Under the pieces are notes generated by a model that saw only the letters and a program-made list of their open reading frames with translations, was not told the origin of the DNA and did not search any database. 64,000 bases of DNA from Hahella chejuensis KCTC 2396 (lineage in GTDB: Bacteria > Pseudomonadota > Gammaproteobacteria > Pseudomonadales > Oleiphilaceae): the NCBI RefSeq assembly GCF_000012985.1, contig NC_007645.1, positions 1,716,501 to 1,780,500 of the forward strand, read 5' to 3'. Position numbers and translations under genes: made by a program. Below, in pieces: positions 34,550 through 45,074 of this stretch (the stretch's first letter is position 1; every line of letters begins with the position of its first letter).

Positions 34550-35494
34550 TTATCCGAACATGGCGCTGATCGACTCTTCGTTGCAAACGCGGCGAATCGA
34601 TTCGGCCAATAGGCCCGCCAAAGAAAGCTGGCGGATTTTATCACACTTCTGGGCTTTGTCACTCAATGGAATTGTGTCTGTGACCACAAGTTCATCCAGG
34701 ACCGAGTTCTCGATGTTTTCGATGGCTGGGCCGGATAGGACGGGGTGAGTGATATAAGCAATGACTTTACTTGCGCCATGCTCTTTCAGTGCATTAGCCG
34801 CTTTGCAAAGTGTCCCTGCCGTATCCACGATGTCGTCGACCAGAATGCAGACCTTGTCCTGCACTTCGCCGATGATGTGCATAACCTGGGCTTCGTTGGC
34901 TCGTGGGCGACGTTTGTCGATGATGGCCAAGTCTGCATCGTCCAGGCGTTTGGCGAATGCGCGAGCGCGTACAACGCCGCCGACATCCGGAGATACGACA
35001 ACAAAATTCTCAAAATTGCGACGCTCTATATCGTCAAGCATAACCGGGGTGGCGTAAGCGTTGTCCACAGGAATGTGGAAGAAGCCCTGAATCTGGTCTG
35101 CGTGAAGATCGACGGTCAGTACGCGATTGATGCCGACGCCGGTAAGAATATCCGCCACTACTTTTGCGCTTATGGGGACGCGGGAAGAGCGTGGTCTGCG
35201 ATCCTGGCGGGCGTAGCCGTAATAAGGGATTACAGCGGTGATTCTTCCTGCCGAAGCTCTTCTCAGCGCATCAGCCATAACCACCAGCTCCATCAAATTA
35301 TCATTGGTGGGGGCGCAAGTGGGCTGGATAATGAAAACGTCCCGACCGCGCACGTTTTCATTGATTTCCACCGATACTTCACCATCGCTGAAGCGGGTGA
35401 CGGCGGCGGCGCCCATAGGGATATGGAGCGTATCAACGACGTTCTTGGCAAGTTCGGGGTTTGCTTGGCCGGTAAAAACCATTAACTTGGACAC
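34550..35494 (-). CDS. prs: Ribose-phosphate pyrophosphokinase
   Basis: 314 residues. It makes PRPP from ribose-5-phosphate and ATP for purine, pyrimidine, His, Trp and NAD synthesis. Motifs: [16 protein letters not shown], the flexible-loop region [11 protein letters not shown] and the PRPP loop [15 protein letters not shown] 35494 is taken as start because AAGG lies 8 nt upstream and the protein then begins VSKLMVFTG, matching Pseudomonas Prs (MSKMMVFTG); ATG 35509 would add five unconserved residues. Confidence 0.95.
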   Translation of the reverse strand: MSKLMVFTGQANPELAKNVVDTLHIPMGAAAVTRFSDGEVSVEINENVRGRDVFIIQPTCAPTNDNLMELVVMADALRRASAGRITAVIPYYGYARQDRRPRSSRVPISAKVVADILTGVGINRVLTVDLHADQIQGFFHIPVDNAYATPVMLDDIERRNFENFVVVSPDVGGVVRARAFAKRLDDADLAIIDKRRPRANEAQVMHIIGEVQDKVCILVDDIVDTAGTLCKAANALKEHGASKVIAYITHPVLSGPAIENIENSVLDELVVTDTIPLSDKAQKCDKIRQLSLAGLLAESIRRVCNEESISAMFG

Positions 35495-35558
35495 GGGACG
35501 TACCTTCATAATAGCGTCTAGGCAAATAATGAATTTTTAAAGGAATGGATTTTGAAGT

Positions 35559-35633
35559 TGGCTGGGGTGGTAGGATTCGAACCTACGCATGACGGGATCA
35601 AAACCCGCTGCCTTACCGCTTGGCTACACCCCA
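35559..35633 (-). tRNA. tRNA-Gln (UUG)
   Basis: 75 nt with CCA: acceptor TGGGGTG/CACCCCA, anticodon loop TTTTGAT, D arm AGCCAAGCGGTAAGGCA. It sits between ispE and prs on the same strand, so it is probably cut from an ispE-prs transcript. Confidence 0.95.
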
Positions 35634-35659
35634 GTGGAGTCGCATCTCTGCTGTTAGTT

Positions 35660-36550
35660 TTAATGATTTCGCCATTGTTTGAGTTCGTTAAGAACTGGCG
35701 ATTCATTAATGCTCTTGGCGACAAAGCCTTGATATTTTGTCGGCATTTGGGAGAGAACATATTCCGCTCGCTTTTTGTCGGAGAAGCTTGCAAAAATGCA
35801 GGCCCCTGTTCCGGTTAATCTAGCTGGCGAAAACTGATCTAGCCAATTTATCGCCTCGCGAATCTCTGGGTACATCCTGCAAACCACTGTTTCACAGTCG
35901 TTTCGGAGGTTTTCGAGATCTCCCTCAAGAGCGGGCGCTATTGTGCTTTTTGGTGTGTCTCTTGTCAACCACTTATCTGAAAAAATTTTCGCGGTAGATA
36001 TATGAAGATTTGGGTGGACGACTAAATACCATTTTTCCTGAGTGTCAACGGGATGGAGTATGTCTCCCACGCCTTCAGCGAAAGCCGTCGCGCCGCGGAC
36101 GAATACGGGTACGTCGGCGCCCAGTTTTAACCCAAGCGCAGCTAAAGTCTCGGTATTGATATCGGCATTCCACAACCTATTTAGCGCCAACAATGTCGTT
36201 GCTGCGTTTGAACTGCCGCCGCCTATGCCGCCGCCCATTGGCAGCTTCTTATTTATATAGATGGATACTCCGCTGATTTGCCCGGCCTTGTCTGGGCTTG
36301 TCGCCGTAATATGTTCTTTCAATAAGCGGGCGGCTTTGATGATGAGGTTGTCGGCTTCTGGCACGCCAGGGAGGCTTGGCTCCAGCGTTATACGTTGATC
36401 ATCCCTGGGAGTGAAGCTCAGGCTGTCGCCGTAATCCAACAATTGAAACAACGTCTGTAATTCATGGTAGCCATCGGGGCGTCTGCCGGTGATGTGTAGA
36501 AAAAGATTAAGCTTGGCGGGAGAGCTTAGGGTCAGGGTTTCGTTGCGCAT
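35660..36550 (-). CDS. ispE: 4-diphosphocytidyl-2-C-methyl-D-erythritol kinase
   Basis: 296 residues, GHMP kinase fold. SPAKLNLFLHITGRRPDGYH is the substrate motif with the catalytic Lys, and PMGGGIGGGSSNAA is the ATP loop (about 105-118). Fourth step of the MEP isoprenoid pathway. Lies between lolB and tRNA-Gln-prs as in pseudomonads. Confidence 0.97.
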   Translation of the reverse strand: MRNETLTLSSPAKLNLFLHITGRRPDGYHELQTLFQLLDYGDSLSFTPRDDQRITLEPSLPGVPEADNLIIKAARLLKEHITATSPDKAGQISGVSIYINKKLPMGGGIGGGSSNAATTLLALNRLWNADINTETLAALGLKLGADVPVFVRGATAFAEGVGDILHPVDTQEKWYLVVHPNLHISTAKIFSDKWLTRDTPKSTIAPALEGDLENLRNDCETVVCRMYPEIREAINWLDQFSPARLTGTGACIFASFSDKKRAEYVLSQMPTKYQGFVAKSINESPVLNELKQWRNH

Positions 36551-36601
36551 AAAAGAGTGAGTAGGTTAAAGCTGGTTATTGCCGGGGTGAGATTAAGGCG
36601 C

Positions 36602-37222
36602 TCAGGGGCGCCATTCTGTTATGGCCAGCTTGACGCGGGCGTCTTCGCTGGTAAGGGTGATTTTTTCCGGTAGCGACAGATCGCCGACTTGTTTGAAACG
36701 ACTATATTCAACCAGCCAGCCGTTTTGTTCGATGCTGATCAGCTCCCCATCAACGCTAAAGGTAAGTTGGTTAGGCTCTCTGACGTCAGGCACGCCGCGC
36801 ACCCAATAGGGGAGTGATTCGATCGGTATCGACCAGCCGAGTGCGTGCTCCAGTAGTTGCTGAGGGCGTTCGGAGAATAAAGGCTCATTGTCGGGCTGCG
36901 AGAGGCGGATGCCTTTGGGCGAGCCTTCTATCTGTGTGGCGCCCAACCCCAATAAAGAAGAAGAAACATGAATGGCGAAGCGCTCGCCCTGTTGATTCCA
37001 CTCATTGATGATGGCGCTATCCAGTCGATCGCCTCTGCGTACGCTCAGCTTGCCTTGCAGCCGCCAGTGGTCGAACGCCAGTAGTGCGCTTTTACGTTGT
37101 GACCAGTCATCTGGCGCATTTAGCGTTGTTTCTTTGGGTGGAGTTAGCTGACAACCGCTCAAAGCGACCAGAGTTGTTAGCAGGGTGGCGAAAAGGCGTC
37201 CGCCAGAAAATGTTTTTGACAT
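36602..37222 (-). CDS. lolB: Outer-membrane lipoprotein receptor LolB
   Basis: 206 residues. Signal peptide with lipobox L-S-G-C (Cys about 24), then the LolB beta-barrel-like domain starting at DHWRLQGKLSVRRG. It receives lipoproteins from LolA and inserts them in the outer membrane. Adjacent to ispE, the typical order. Confidence 0.93.
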   Translation of the reverse strand: MSKTFSGGRLFATLLTTLVALSGCQLTPPKETTLNAPDDWSQRKSALLAFDHWRLQGKLSVRRGDRLDSAIINEWNQQGERFAIHVSSSLLGLGATQIEGSPKGIRLSQPDNEPLFSERPQQLLEHALGWSIPIESLPYWVRGVPDVREPNQLTFSVDGELISIEQNGWLVEYSRFKQVGDLSLPEKITLTSEDARVKLAITEWRP

Positions 37223-37307
37223 CTATCGCGTCCGTTTACATGGATTGCTTGGCTGGATTGACGGACGGGCGTGAAAGGCGCCCGTCCGAAAATATGTTAT
37301 GGGGGAA

Positions 37308-39086
37308 TTAAAGGTCTACGTTCAGGCGCTTTAGGGTTTCATTCAGAAGCTGATGATCGGGTTTTGTATTCAGCGCTTCGCGCCATATATTTTTTGCATC
37401 GTCCTGTCTGCCCAGTGACCAGAGTACTTCGCCCAGGTGGGAGGCGACCTCTGGATCAGGAAACTTGGAGTAAGCTTCTTGTAGAAAGCCAACTGCTTCG
37501 CCAGATTTGCCTAAACGGAACAGCACCCAGCCCATGCTATCGAGTATGGCGGGATTGCCAGGGTCCAGCTCTAACGCTTTGTTGATCAGGTTGTATGCCT
37601 CTTGAGTGCGCTCAGTGCGGTCTGCAAGGGTGTAGCCCAGTGCGTTCAAGGCGACGGCGTTGTCTGGATCAAGAGCAATAATATGGCGCAGGTCGTCTTC
37701 CATACCTTGCAGTAAACCCATGCGGTCTTTCAGCATGGCTCTGGCGTATAACAATTGCAGGTCTTCGGGATATTCCTCCACCGCTTGGTTTGAAAACTTC
37801 AACGCGGCGTCAAGGTCATCCAGCTCCAGCATGAGGTTGATTTGCAGTTCCCATAATTGACTGGCCTGGGAGGGTAAATTCTCCCGGGCTTCGGTGAACG
37901 CGGCTTCCGCTTCGCTTTGGCGACCGGAGCGGATCAGCAGGTAGGCGGAGCGAGCCAAAGCGTTAAAATAGTGGCCGCCGCGGGTCACGTTCTGATAATG
38001 CTGGATGGCGTCTTCAACTCTGTCTTCCTGATCGGCGATGCGCGCCAGATAAAAGTGAGCTTCATTGAGATGTTGCCCTTGCTTGACCAGTTCTTCTAAG
38101 TGCTTACGGGCTTCCTGGATATGCTGATTTTCCAGGGAGACCAGCGCATAAGAGAGTTTGAGGTGCGGCGTATTAGGGAAGCGATTCATCAGCTCCTTAT
38201 ATATAGACTGCGCAGCGTCGAAATTGTGCGCCTCAATCTGCGTGCGGGCGTACAGCGCGCCTACTTGTACTTCATCGGGATGCTTGGCGTACTGTTTTTT
38301 CAAATACGCGAGAGAAACATCAACGCCTTTGACGCTCTTCAGGAGGCGGGCGCGCAAGGCTATCACCGCCGGATTGTCTGGTGAGGTCTTTAGCAGCGGG
38401 TCGGTGCTGGCGAGCGCTGCTTCTTCCATGCCGTTGATTTCCTGCAGCACGGCGTAGCCGTACATGAGCTCCCCGTTTTCCGGATGACGCTCCAGAATCT
38501 TCTTGTACAGGTTGAGCAGTTCTTTCTTTTCCTCGTCGGTCAGGTTTTTGGCATGGACGGCGAGGCGGTCGAACGTTGTCGGCCCTTCAAGCTCCAGCAC
38601 CTGCTCCATATGAGACAACGCTTCTGGATACTGCTTTTGTTTGATGAGCTGGAAGGCGGCCAATTGGTGAGCGTCTACGTTGTCCGGCTCCACTTCGGTC
38701 CACAGCAGCGTCATTTCGGTCATGGCCGCGTCGTCTTTAATATATTGCGCGGCGTTGAGCGCTCGGCGTATAACGCCGATGTCGCGGGTTTCGCGGGCGA
38801 CTTTTAGATAATTCTGCAGCAACATATCGACCTGTCCGCGTTGTCCCGCGATTTCCGCGGTAAGCAAGTCCAACAAAGTGGAGCGGCTGAATTGTTGCGG
38901 GTAAGGAGATTGTGCGTCCGGGGCGGGAGCAAGCTCGGTGTCATCGTAGGCTTGGAGCACCGGGATGGGGCGTTGCGTGACGGGGTCCGTCACCTCTTGT
39001 GCTTTTTGCAGGCCGGCGATCTGACTGCAACCGGGGAAAACAACACAAACCACCGCGCTGAGCAGCGCTCGATGCAAATATTTCAT
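37308..39086 (-). CDS. TPR-repeat lipoprotein
   Basis: 592 residues from ATG 39086, which gives a lipoprotein signal (LLSAVVCVVFPGC). The earlier in-frame start adds 18 unlikely residues. The mature protein is an array of TPR helices with clear units near the end (A-V-A-L-N-A-L-G-Y-T-L-A-D; A-I-L-D-S-M-G-W-V-L-F-R-L-G). Homologues next to lolB and hemA in pseudomonads are described only as TPR proteins. Probably a periplasm-facing outer-membrane scaffold. Confidence 0.85.
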   Translation of the reverse strand: MKYLHRALLSAVVCVVFPGCSQIAGLQKAQEVTDPVTQRPIPVLQAYDDTELAPAPDAQSPYPQQFSRSTLLDLLTAEIAGQRGQVDMLLQNYLKVARETRDIGVIRRALNAAQYIKDDAAMTEMTLLWTEVEPDNVDAHQLAAFQLIKQKQYPEALSHMEQVLELEGPTTFDRLAVHAKNLTDEEKKELLNLYKKILERHPENGELMYGYAVLQEINGMEEAALASTDPLLKTSPDNPAVIALRARLLKSVKGVDVSLAYLKKQYAKHPDEVQVGALYARTQIEAHNFDAAQSIYKELMNRFPNTPHLKLSYALVSLENQHIQEARKHLEELVKQGQHLNEAHFYLARIADQEDRVEDAIQHYQNVTRGGHYFNALARSAYLLIRSGRQSEAEAAFTEARENLPSQASQLWELQINLMLELDDLDAALKFSNQAVEEYPEDLQLLYARAMLKDRMGLLQGMEDDLRHIIALDPDNAVALNALGYTLADRTERTQEAYNLINKALELDPGNPAILDSMGWVLFRLGKSGEAVGFLQEAYSKFPDPEVASHLGEVLWSLGRQDDAKNIWREALNTKPDHQLLNETLKRLNVDL

Positions 39087-39427
39087 TGATACTATCTTAT
39101 TACCGGTCTTATGACGTTTTATCGAGAGGTTTGCTGACAAGCTAGCATATACCTCCTACTTAGCATAGCTCTATTCATTAAAGCTTGTTAACCGCTCGAA
39201 GCCTTTATTGATGTGATGTAACCCCTTCTCTTATCGGTCTATTTTGCAATGCTTTTCAACCAGGCGGGAGGGAAGGCGGGGAGCGGCAATTTTGGGATTG
39301 GCCGCCTATAATTTGTTTTAGATTAAAACTTCGCCGCCGCGATTTCGGTATATTTTTAAGATAAGTCATTGTACGCAGCGGTCAGCGCGTTAAAATGGTC
39401 GCCGGCTTGGGAGATGTCCTGGTTGTT
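39087..39427. other. Divergent promoter region between the TPR gene and hemA
   Basis: About 340 bp without a gene. TATAAT at 39307-39312 could be a hemA -10, but no good -35 precedes it. No Anr site is seen. Confidence 0.4.
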
Positions 39428-40702
39428 ATGGCGCTTTTTGTTATAAGTATTAATCATAAAACCGCCCCGGTTGCGATCCGGGAGAAGGTGGCGTTCGGCC
39501 CGGAAAAGCTGGCTGATGCGCTGGAGCGCCTGCGCTGCCGCCCCGACATCGACGAAGTCACAATCCTTTCCACGTGCAATCGCACGGAGTTGTACTGCGC
39601 CACCCCGGGAGAACCGGATGAAATAAGCCTGATAGAGTGGCTTGGGCAGTACCATCAAGTCAGCCTCACCGAGCTGAAAGCCTGCTGCAATATATATAAT
39701 GATGAAGATGCTGCGCAGCACATGATGCGCGTCGCCAGCGGCATTGATTCCATGGTGTTGGGCGAGCCTCAGATTCTTGGGCAGATGAAAGAAGCGCATG
39801 CTTCCGGCAGAGCCGCTGGTTCGTTGGGCGGCCCACTGGATCGCCTGTTTCAGCATGCATTCGCTGTCGCGAAGCGGGTGCGGACCGAGACGGCGATTGG
39901 AGAAAACCCCGTCTCCGTTGCTTATGCGGCGGTAAGCATGGCGTCGCATATTTTCTCCAATATGGAGCAGAATACCGCCTTGCTGATTGGCGCCGGCGAG
40001 ACGATTGAGCTGGTGGCGCGTCATTTGTACCGCGCCGGGGTGCGTTCTCTGATTGTCGCCAATCGCACGCTCTCCCGGGCCAGAGATCTGGCCGCTGAAT
40101 TCCATGGCAGCGCTATAGGGCTTTCCGACATCCCGGAATATCTGCACCGTGCGGATATCGTTATCGCTTCCACCGCCAGTCCGCTGCCTATTCTTGGCAA
40201 AGGCGCGGTGGAGAAGGCGCTCAAGCGACGCAAGCATAAACCCATGTTTATGGTGGATATCGCTGTTCCCAGGGACATAGAGGAAGAAGTCAGCGAACTC
40301 GCCGACGTATATCTCTATACCGTCGACGATCTGCGTCAAGTCATCGAAGACAACATGAAGTCGCGAGAAGGCGCCGCTGAAGAAGCTGAGCGTTTGATTG
40401 CGGCAGGCGCCGCGGATTTCATGTATCATCTGCGCGCTCTTGATTCGGTGTCGGTTTTGCGGCGCTTTCGCGACCAGGCGGAAGGCGTCCGCGACGCAGA
40501 GCTGCAGAAAGCCATCAGACTGCTTAACCGGGGGGACGACCCCGAATCCGTCCTGCGCATGCTGGCTCATGGACTCACCAATAAGCTGATACACCATCCT
40601 ACCGTTCAGGTTCGTCGCGCTTCCGCGGAAGGGCGTCAAGAAGTGACTGGCTGGTTGCGGGATTTGTTTCAGCTTCCGGATGAAAAAGTTAACAACGATT
40701 AG
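39428..40702 (+). CDS. hemA: Glutamyl-tRNA reductase
   Basis: 424 residues. It reduces Glu-tRNA to glutamate-1-semialdehyde, the first step of haem synthesis. The N-terminus [17 protein letters not shown] and the catalytic Cys in [10 protein letters not shown] (about 50) are conserved; an NADPH Rossmann domain ([16 protein letters not shown]) and a dimerisation helix follow. ATG 39428 is the start matching the family; 39395 adds 11 extra residues. First gene of hemA-prfA-prmC. Confidence 0.96.
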   Translation: MALFVISINHKTAPVAIREKVAFGPEKLADALERLRCRPDIDEVTILSTCNRTELYCATPGEPDEISLIEWLGQYHQVSLTELKACCNIYNDEDAAQHMMRVASGIDSMVLGEPQILGQMKEAHASGRAAGSLGGPLDRLFQHAFAVAKRVRTETAIGENPVSVAYAAVSMASHIFSNMEQNTALLIGAGETIELVARHLYRAGVRSLIVANRTLSRARDLAAEFHGSAIGLSDIPEYLHRADIVIASTASPLPILGKGAVEKALKRRKHKPMFMVDIAVPRDIEEEVSELADVYLYTVDDLRQVIEDNMKSREGAAEEAERLIAAGAADFMYHLRALDSVSVLRRFRDQAEGVRDAELQKAIRLLNRGDDPESVLRMLAHGLTNKLIHHPTVQVRRASAEGRQEVTGWLRDLFQLPDEKVNND

Positions 40703-40780
40703 CGTCCGTTGAGGCCGGAATCCGGCCAACCTCTATCCCCGTTTCGGTCGACTGCGTAATTTCACTATGGTTATTGGTTT

Positions 40781-41863
40781 ATGAAAGAATCGATTAAGTT
40801 AAAGCTCGATCTTTTGAAAGATCGTTATGAGGAAGTGGGGGCGCTGCTCTCCGACCCGGATATCATCAGCGTCCAGGAAAAATTTAAAGAACTGTCGAAA
40901 GAATATGCGGAACTGGAGCCGGTGGTGCAGTGCTATCAGGAATACCAGAACGCGTTAAACGCCATTGAAGAGTCCAAGTTGTTGCTTAACGACAGCGATG
41001 CGGACATGCGGGAAATGGCGAAAGAAGAACTGGCTGCGGCGGAAGAGTCCAGCGAGCAGTTAGAGAAAGATCTGCAGATTCTGTTGTTGCCCCGCGATCC
41101 GCGTGATGGCTCCAACGTGTTTCTTGAAATTCGCGCAGGGACCGGCGGTGATGAGGCGGCTATTTTCGCAGGCGACTTGTTCCGCATGTACTCCCGCTAC
41201 GCCGAACTGAAAAAGTGGAAAGTGGAGATTGTCAGCGAAAGTCCTGGCGAACATGGCGGTTATAAAGAAGTGATCAGTCGCGTTGCCGGCGATAATGTTT
41301 TCAACCTGCTGAAATTCGAATCCGGCGCGCATCGTGTGCAACGGGTGCCGGAAACGGAGTCGCAAGGCCGCATTCACACCTCCGCCTGTACGGTGGCCAT
41401 TCTTCCTGAAGTTGAGGAAGTGGGCGACGTGGACATCAACCCGGCGGATTTGCGTGTGGACACTTACCGCGCCTCCGGGGCGGGTGGTCAGCACGTTAAC
41501 AAAACTGACTCCGCCATTCGTATCACCCACTTACCGTCAGGCATCGTCGTGGAATGTCAGGACGAGCGTTCGCAGCACAAAAACCGCGCCAAAGCCATGT
41601 CGTTGCTGAAAGCCAAATTGCTTTCTTCCGCGCAGGAGAAACAAGCGAAGGAACAGGCTCAGACGCGTAAATCGCTGGTAGGCAGCGGCGACCGCTCCGA
41701 ACGTATCCGCACCTACAATTATCCGCAAGGGCGTATCACAGATCACCGCATCAATCTGACTTTGTACAAACTGGAGGAAGTGGTGCAGGGCGACCTTGAT
41801 CCAGTAATCCAGCCCTTGCTGCAAGAGTATCAGGCGGAGATGCTGGCCAGCATCAGCGAATAA
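40781..41863 (+). CDS. prfA: Peptide chain release factor 1
   Basis: 360 residues. The GGQ loop ([19 protein letters not shown], about 227-245) is the target of PrmC methylation. A P-A-T/P-V-T-like stop-codon-reading segment lies in domain 2, and the C-terminus matches RF1 rather than RF2. No programmed frameshift. Linked to prmC 22 nt downstream. Confidence 0.97.
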
Positions 41864-41885
41864 GCGATAAACCGGGACCGGACTT

Positions 41886-42716
41886 ATGCGCATAGACGAA
41901 GCCCTGGCTTGGGCGAAAAGCCGGCTTGAGACGGAAAGTCCCAGGCTGGACGCCGAAGTGCTGCTTGCTCATGTCTTGGGAAAAGGGCGCACTTATCTGA
42001 TCAGTCATAACGACAGTGTGTTGGATGAGCCTGCGTTGCAGGCCTACCAGCGCCTCATCGCCGAGCGTGAAACAGGTCGACCGGTGGCGCACTTGATCGG
42101 CAAGCGGGAGTTTTGGTCGCTGGAGTTTCAAGTTAGCCCCGCCACGTTGATTCCCAGGCCGGAAACCGAATTGCTGGTTGAGTTGGTCCTGGAGGAAGCG
42201 GCTCCTGCAGGCGCCAAGGTACTGGATTTGGGTACTGGAACAGGCGCCATCGCCTGTGCGTTGGCGCATGAACGGCCCGACTGGCGCTTCACGGCGGTGG
42301 ATGTCAGTCAGGAGGCGGTTGAGCTGGCGACGACGAATGTTTTGTCGCTTGGACTGACGAATGTACGATGTCTGCGGTCGAACTGGTATGACGCAGTCGG
42401 GGACGAGCAGTTCCATGTTATTGTCAGCAATCCGCCTTATATTGATGCGCTGGACATTCACCTGACGCAAGGGGATGTGCGCTTTGAACCGGCCTCCGCA
42501 CTGGTGGCGGCGGATCATGGTTTGGCGGATATTCGCATGATCGCCGCTGGCGCCGGACGTCACCTGCTGGCAGGCGGCTTGCTGGCGGTGGAGCACGGCT
42601 ACGATCAAGGCGCGGCGGCGCGTGAAATTTTTTCTACTGCCGGCTATGTTGACGTGCGGACACATCAGGACTTGGCGGGGCATGACCGAATCACCCTGGG
42701 GCGCTTACCTGAATAG
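41886..42716 (+). CDS. prmC: Release-factor glutamine methyltransferase PrmC
   Basis: 276 residues: an N-terminal helical domain, then an AdoMet Rossmann domain with DLGTGTGAIACALA and the catalytic NPPY (SNPPYID). It methylates the Gln of the GGQ motif of RF1 and RF2. Directly follows prfA, its substrate's gene. Confidence 0.97.
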   Translation: MRIDEALAWAKSRLETESPRLDAEVLLAHVLGKGRTYLISHNDSVLDEPALQAYQRLIAERETGRPVAHLIGKREFWSLEFQVSPATLIPRPETELLVELVLEEAAPAGAKVLDLGTGTGAIACALAHERPDWRFTAVDVSQEAVELATTNVLSLGLTNVRCLRSNWYDAVGDEQFHVIVSNPPYIDALDIHLTQGDVRFEPASALVAADHGLADIRMIAAGAGRHLLAGGLLAVEHGYDQGAAAREIFSTAGYVDVRTHQDLAGHDRITLGRLPE

Positions 42717-42745
42717 AGTCGGCGCGCCGTGGTATGGAGGAACCT

Positions 42746-43498
42746 ATGCGGGATGAAATGAACGATACGCTGCTGATGCGTTACAACCGGCAGATCATGA
42801 TGCCGGATTTTGATATCGCCGGTCAGGAGGCGCTGCGAAACAGCTCCGCGCTGGTTATCGGGTTGGGCGGTCTTGGATGTCCCGCCGCCATGTATTTGGG
42901 CGCGGCCGGTTGCGGACGTATGGTGTTGGCGGATTTTGACGCAGTGGACTTGTCCAATCTACAGCGTCAGATCGCTCATAGAGAGCAGGACGTTGGCGTC
43001 AACAAGGCTGAGTCCGTGCGGCGCGCCCTCGCTGACATCAACCCGGATGTCAGAGTAGAGACCATTACGCAGCCTTTGCAGGATGAATTACTGGCTGCCG
43101 CTGTCTCTGATGTGGATGTTGTGCTGGATTGCACTGATAATTTCGCCACCCGATCGGCGGTTAATGAGGCTTGCGTGCAATACGGCAAGCCCTTAGTGTC
43201 AGGAGCGGCGATTCGCTCCGAAGGGCAACTGGCGGTGTTTGATCCACGCAGAGACGATGCTCCCTGTTATCACTGCCTATACGGAATGTTGTCCGAACAG
43301 CAACTGACCTGCTCCGAGGCGGGCGTCATGGCGCCTTTGGTTGGCGTTATTGGCAGTCTGCAGGCGCTGGAGGCAGTAAAAATCCTTAGCGGATATGGCG
43401 ACGTCTGCGCCGGCAGACTGCTGCTGTTTGATGGAAAAACCATGCAGTGGCGCGAATTCAAGGTGCGCAAAGATCCGTCATGCGCTGTGTGCGGATGA
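42746..43498 (+). CDS. moeB: MoeB/ThiF-family adenylyltransferase
   Basis: 250 residues, E1-like. ATP loop GLGGLGCPAAMYLGAAGCG, D-F-D-x-V-D-L-S-N-L-Q-R-Q, and a zinc site built from CYHC and CAVC. It activates the C-terminal Gly of a small sulfur carrier (MoaD or ThiS). Its place after prmC is typical of MoeB. ATG 42746 has GGAGG at the right distance. Its end overlaps the convergent photolyase gene by 21 bp. Confidence 0.88.
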   Translation: MRDEMNDTLLMRYNRQIMMPDFDIAGQEALRNSSALVIGLGGLGCPAAMYLGAAGCGRMVLADFDAVDLSNLQRQIAHREQDVGVNKAESVRRALADINPDVRVETITQPLQDELLAAAVSDVDVVLDCTDNFATRSAVNEACVQYGKPLVSGAAIRSEGQLAVFDPRRDDAPCYHCLYGMLSEQQLTCSEAGVMAPLVGVIGSLQALEAVKILSGYGDVCAGRLLLFDGKTMQWREFKVRKDPSCAVCG

Positions 43499-44923
43499 GG
43501 TCGAGTTTTTAAGCTCCCGAAACGCCTGCAACGCTCGCTCGCGACTGGCTTTCAAATCCACAATCGGAACGGGATAGCCCAGCCGACTCCTGACGTCAGA
43601 CGGGGGCTGGTGGATGAGTTTGGCCGATAGTTCGGCCAGCTCGGGCGCATAGTGACGAATAAAGTCTCCGTTTGGATCGAACCTTTCACTTTGCGCTACC
43701 GGATTGAACATGCGGAAATAAGGCGCAGCGTCAACGCCGGTGGAAGCGCTCCATTGCCAGCCTCCGTTATTGGCTGCGAGGTGGCCGTCTATCAGTTTAC
43801 ACATGAAGTAACGCTCGCCCAGGCGCCAGTCGAGCAACAGGTTTTTGCTCAGAAACATGGCGCAGATCATGCGCAGCCGATTGTGCATCCAGCCAGTCTG
43901 ATTCAACTGCCGCATTGCGGCGTCGACGATAGGGATTCCCGTTTTCCCTTCGCACCATGCCAGAAAGTCTTTTTCAGAATGTCGCCATTGCAGGTTTTCT
44001 GTCTCCTGCTTGAAGGCTTTCGTCATGCTGATGCGAGGAAAGTCATACAAAATATGAATGTAGAAATCCCGCCAGATCAATTCATTAATCCAGGTGTCTA
44101 CGCCTTCGCTTGCATTTGGCGATGCATGGCGATGTCGCTGCGCGGCGTGAAAGCATTGCCGCCCGGAAAGCACGCCCAAAGCGAGGTAGGGGGACAGTTG
44201 GCTGACCCCGTCAATGGCGGGAAAGTCTCGTTGTTCATGGTAACGGTCAACTTTGTGCTCCAGAAAGTCGTCCAGCTTCTGCAAGGCGGCGTCCTCTCCG
44301 GCGGCGTAAGTCTGCGAAGAGACCTTGTCAAAGCCTGAGACGGACTCCGGTACGTCACCCTCGGGTGTTTGCATTGGCGATGGCTGCTTCGCTGGCTCCG
44401 GCCAAAGTTCAATGTGCTCCGGACATTGTGAAAACCAGGCGCGTTTATAGGGGGTAAAAACGGCATAGGGAGTACCCTGGCCGGTACGGATGGAGCCCGC
44501 GGGAAGAATGCTTTGATCGCGAAACTTAAGGGCTTCCAGGCCTTCAGCGTTCAATGTCTCCTTGACAGCTTTGTCTCTGCGTCTTTCATTAACGCCAAAC
44601 TCTTCATTAAAGGTTAACGCGCTACATTGATGCTGTTGCATAAGCGTAAGAAGCTTGGTCGGCGCCTCGTCAAAGCGGGGAGCGTCCAGAATAAACAGGG
44701 GAATATTCAGTTTGGCCAGCTCAGCTTGCAATGCTTTGAGGTTGCGCAACATGAAGTCCAGTTTGATATCCGCCATGTCATGACTGCGCCATTGCTCAGG
44801 GCTCACCAGGAAGCAGGCGATCAGCTCTGAGTTTTGCTCTCGGGCGCGTTGGGCGGCGGCGTATAATGCCGGGTTGTCGCGGGTGCGCAGGTCGTTGCGG
44901 AACCAGTGCAGGGTTCGCGGCAT
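43478..44923 (-). CDS. phrB: Deoxyribodipyrimidine (CPD) photolyase
   Basis: 481 residues, class I. An N-terminal antenna domain (LHWFRNDLRTRDNPAL) precedes the FAD domain with WINELIWRDFYIHIL and G-I-P-I-V-D-A-A-M-R-Q-L. The Trp chain used for photoreduction appears intact (W-x-W-S-A-S-T-G). Repairs UV cyclobutane dimers with blue light, fitting a surface-water organism. Confidence 0.95.
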   Translation of the reverse strand: MPRTLHWFRNDLRTRDNPALYAAAQRAREQNSELIACFLVSPEQWRSHDMADIKLDFMLRNLKALQAELAKLNIPLFILDAPRFDEAPTKLLTLMQQHQCSALTFNEEFGVNERRRDKAVKETLNAEGLEALKFRDQSILPAGSIRTGQGTPYAVFTPYKRAWFSQCPEHIELWPEPAKQPSPMQTPEGDVPESVSGFDKVSSQTYAAGEDAALQKLDDFLEHKVDRYHEQRDFPAIDGVSQLSPYLALGVLSGRQCFHAAQRHRHASPNASEGVDTWINELIWRDFYIHILYDFPRISMTKAFKQETENLQWRHSEKDFLAWCEGKTGIPIVDAAMRQLNQTGWMHNRLRMICAMFLSKNLLLDWRLGERYFMCKLIDGHLAANNGGWQWSASTGVDAAPYFRMFNPVAQSERFDPNGDFIRHYAPELAELSAKLIHQPPSDVRSRLGYPVPIVDLKASRERALQAFRELKNSTSSAHSA

Positions 44924-45074
44924 GTGATCTCCTTGAGGGATTATTTGTTTGCGATTTGCGTATCTCGGGTTATTTTATTTACGCATAAAGTTTATGAATG
45001 GACGCCCCGGAAGAAAACTTTCCGGCGCGGAATAATTGTGGAGTGGCTGTGAAGCATGTTGAGTGGATGTGAGA

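Noticed and set aside
34745-35485. 246-codon plus-strand frame
   Set aside because: Shadow of prs.
39356-40729. 457-codon minus-strand frame
   Set aside because: Exact shadow of hemA, which has all family motifs on the plus strand.
41853-42683. 276-codon minus-strand frame
   Set aside because: Shadow of prmC.
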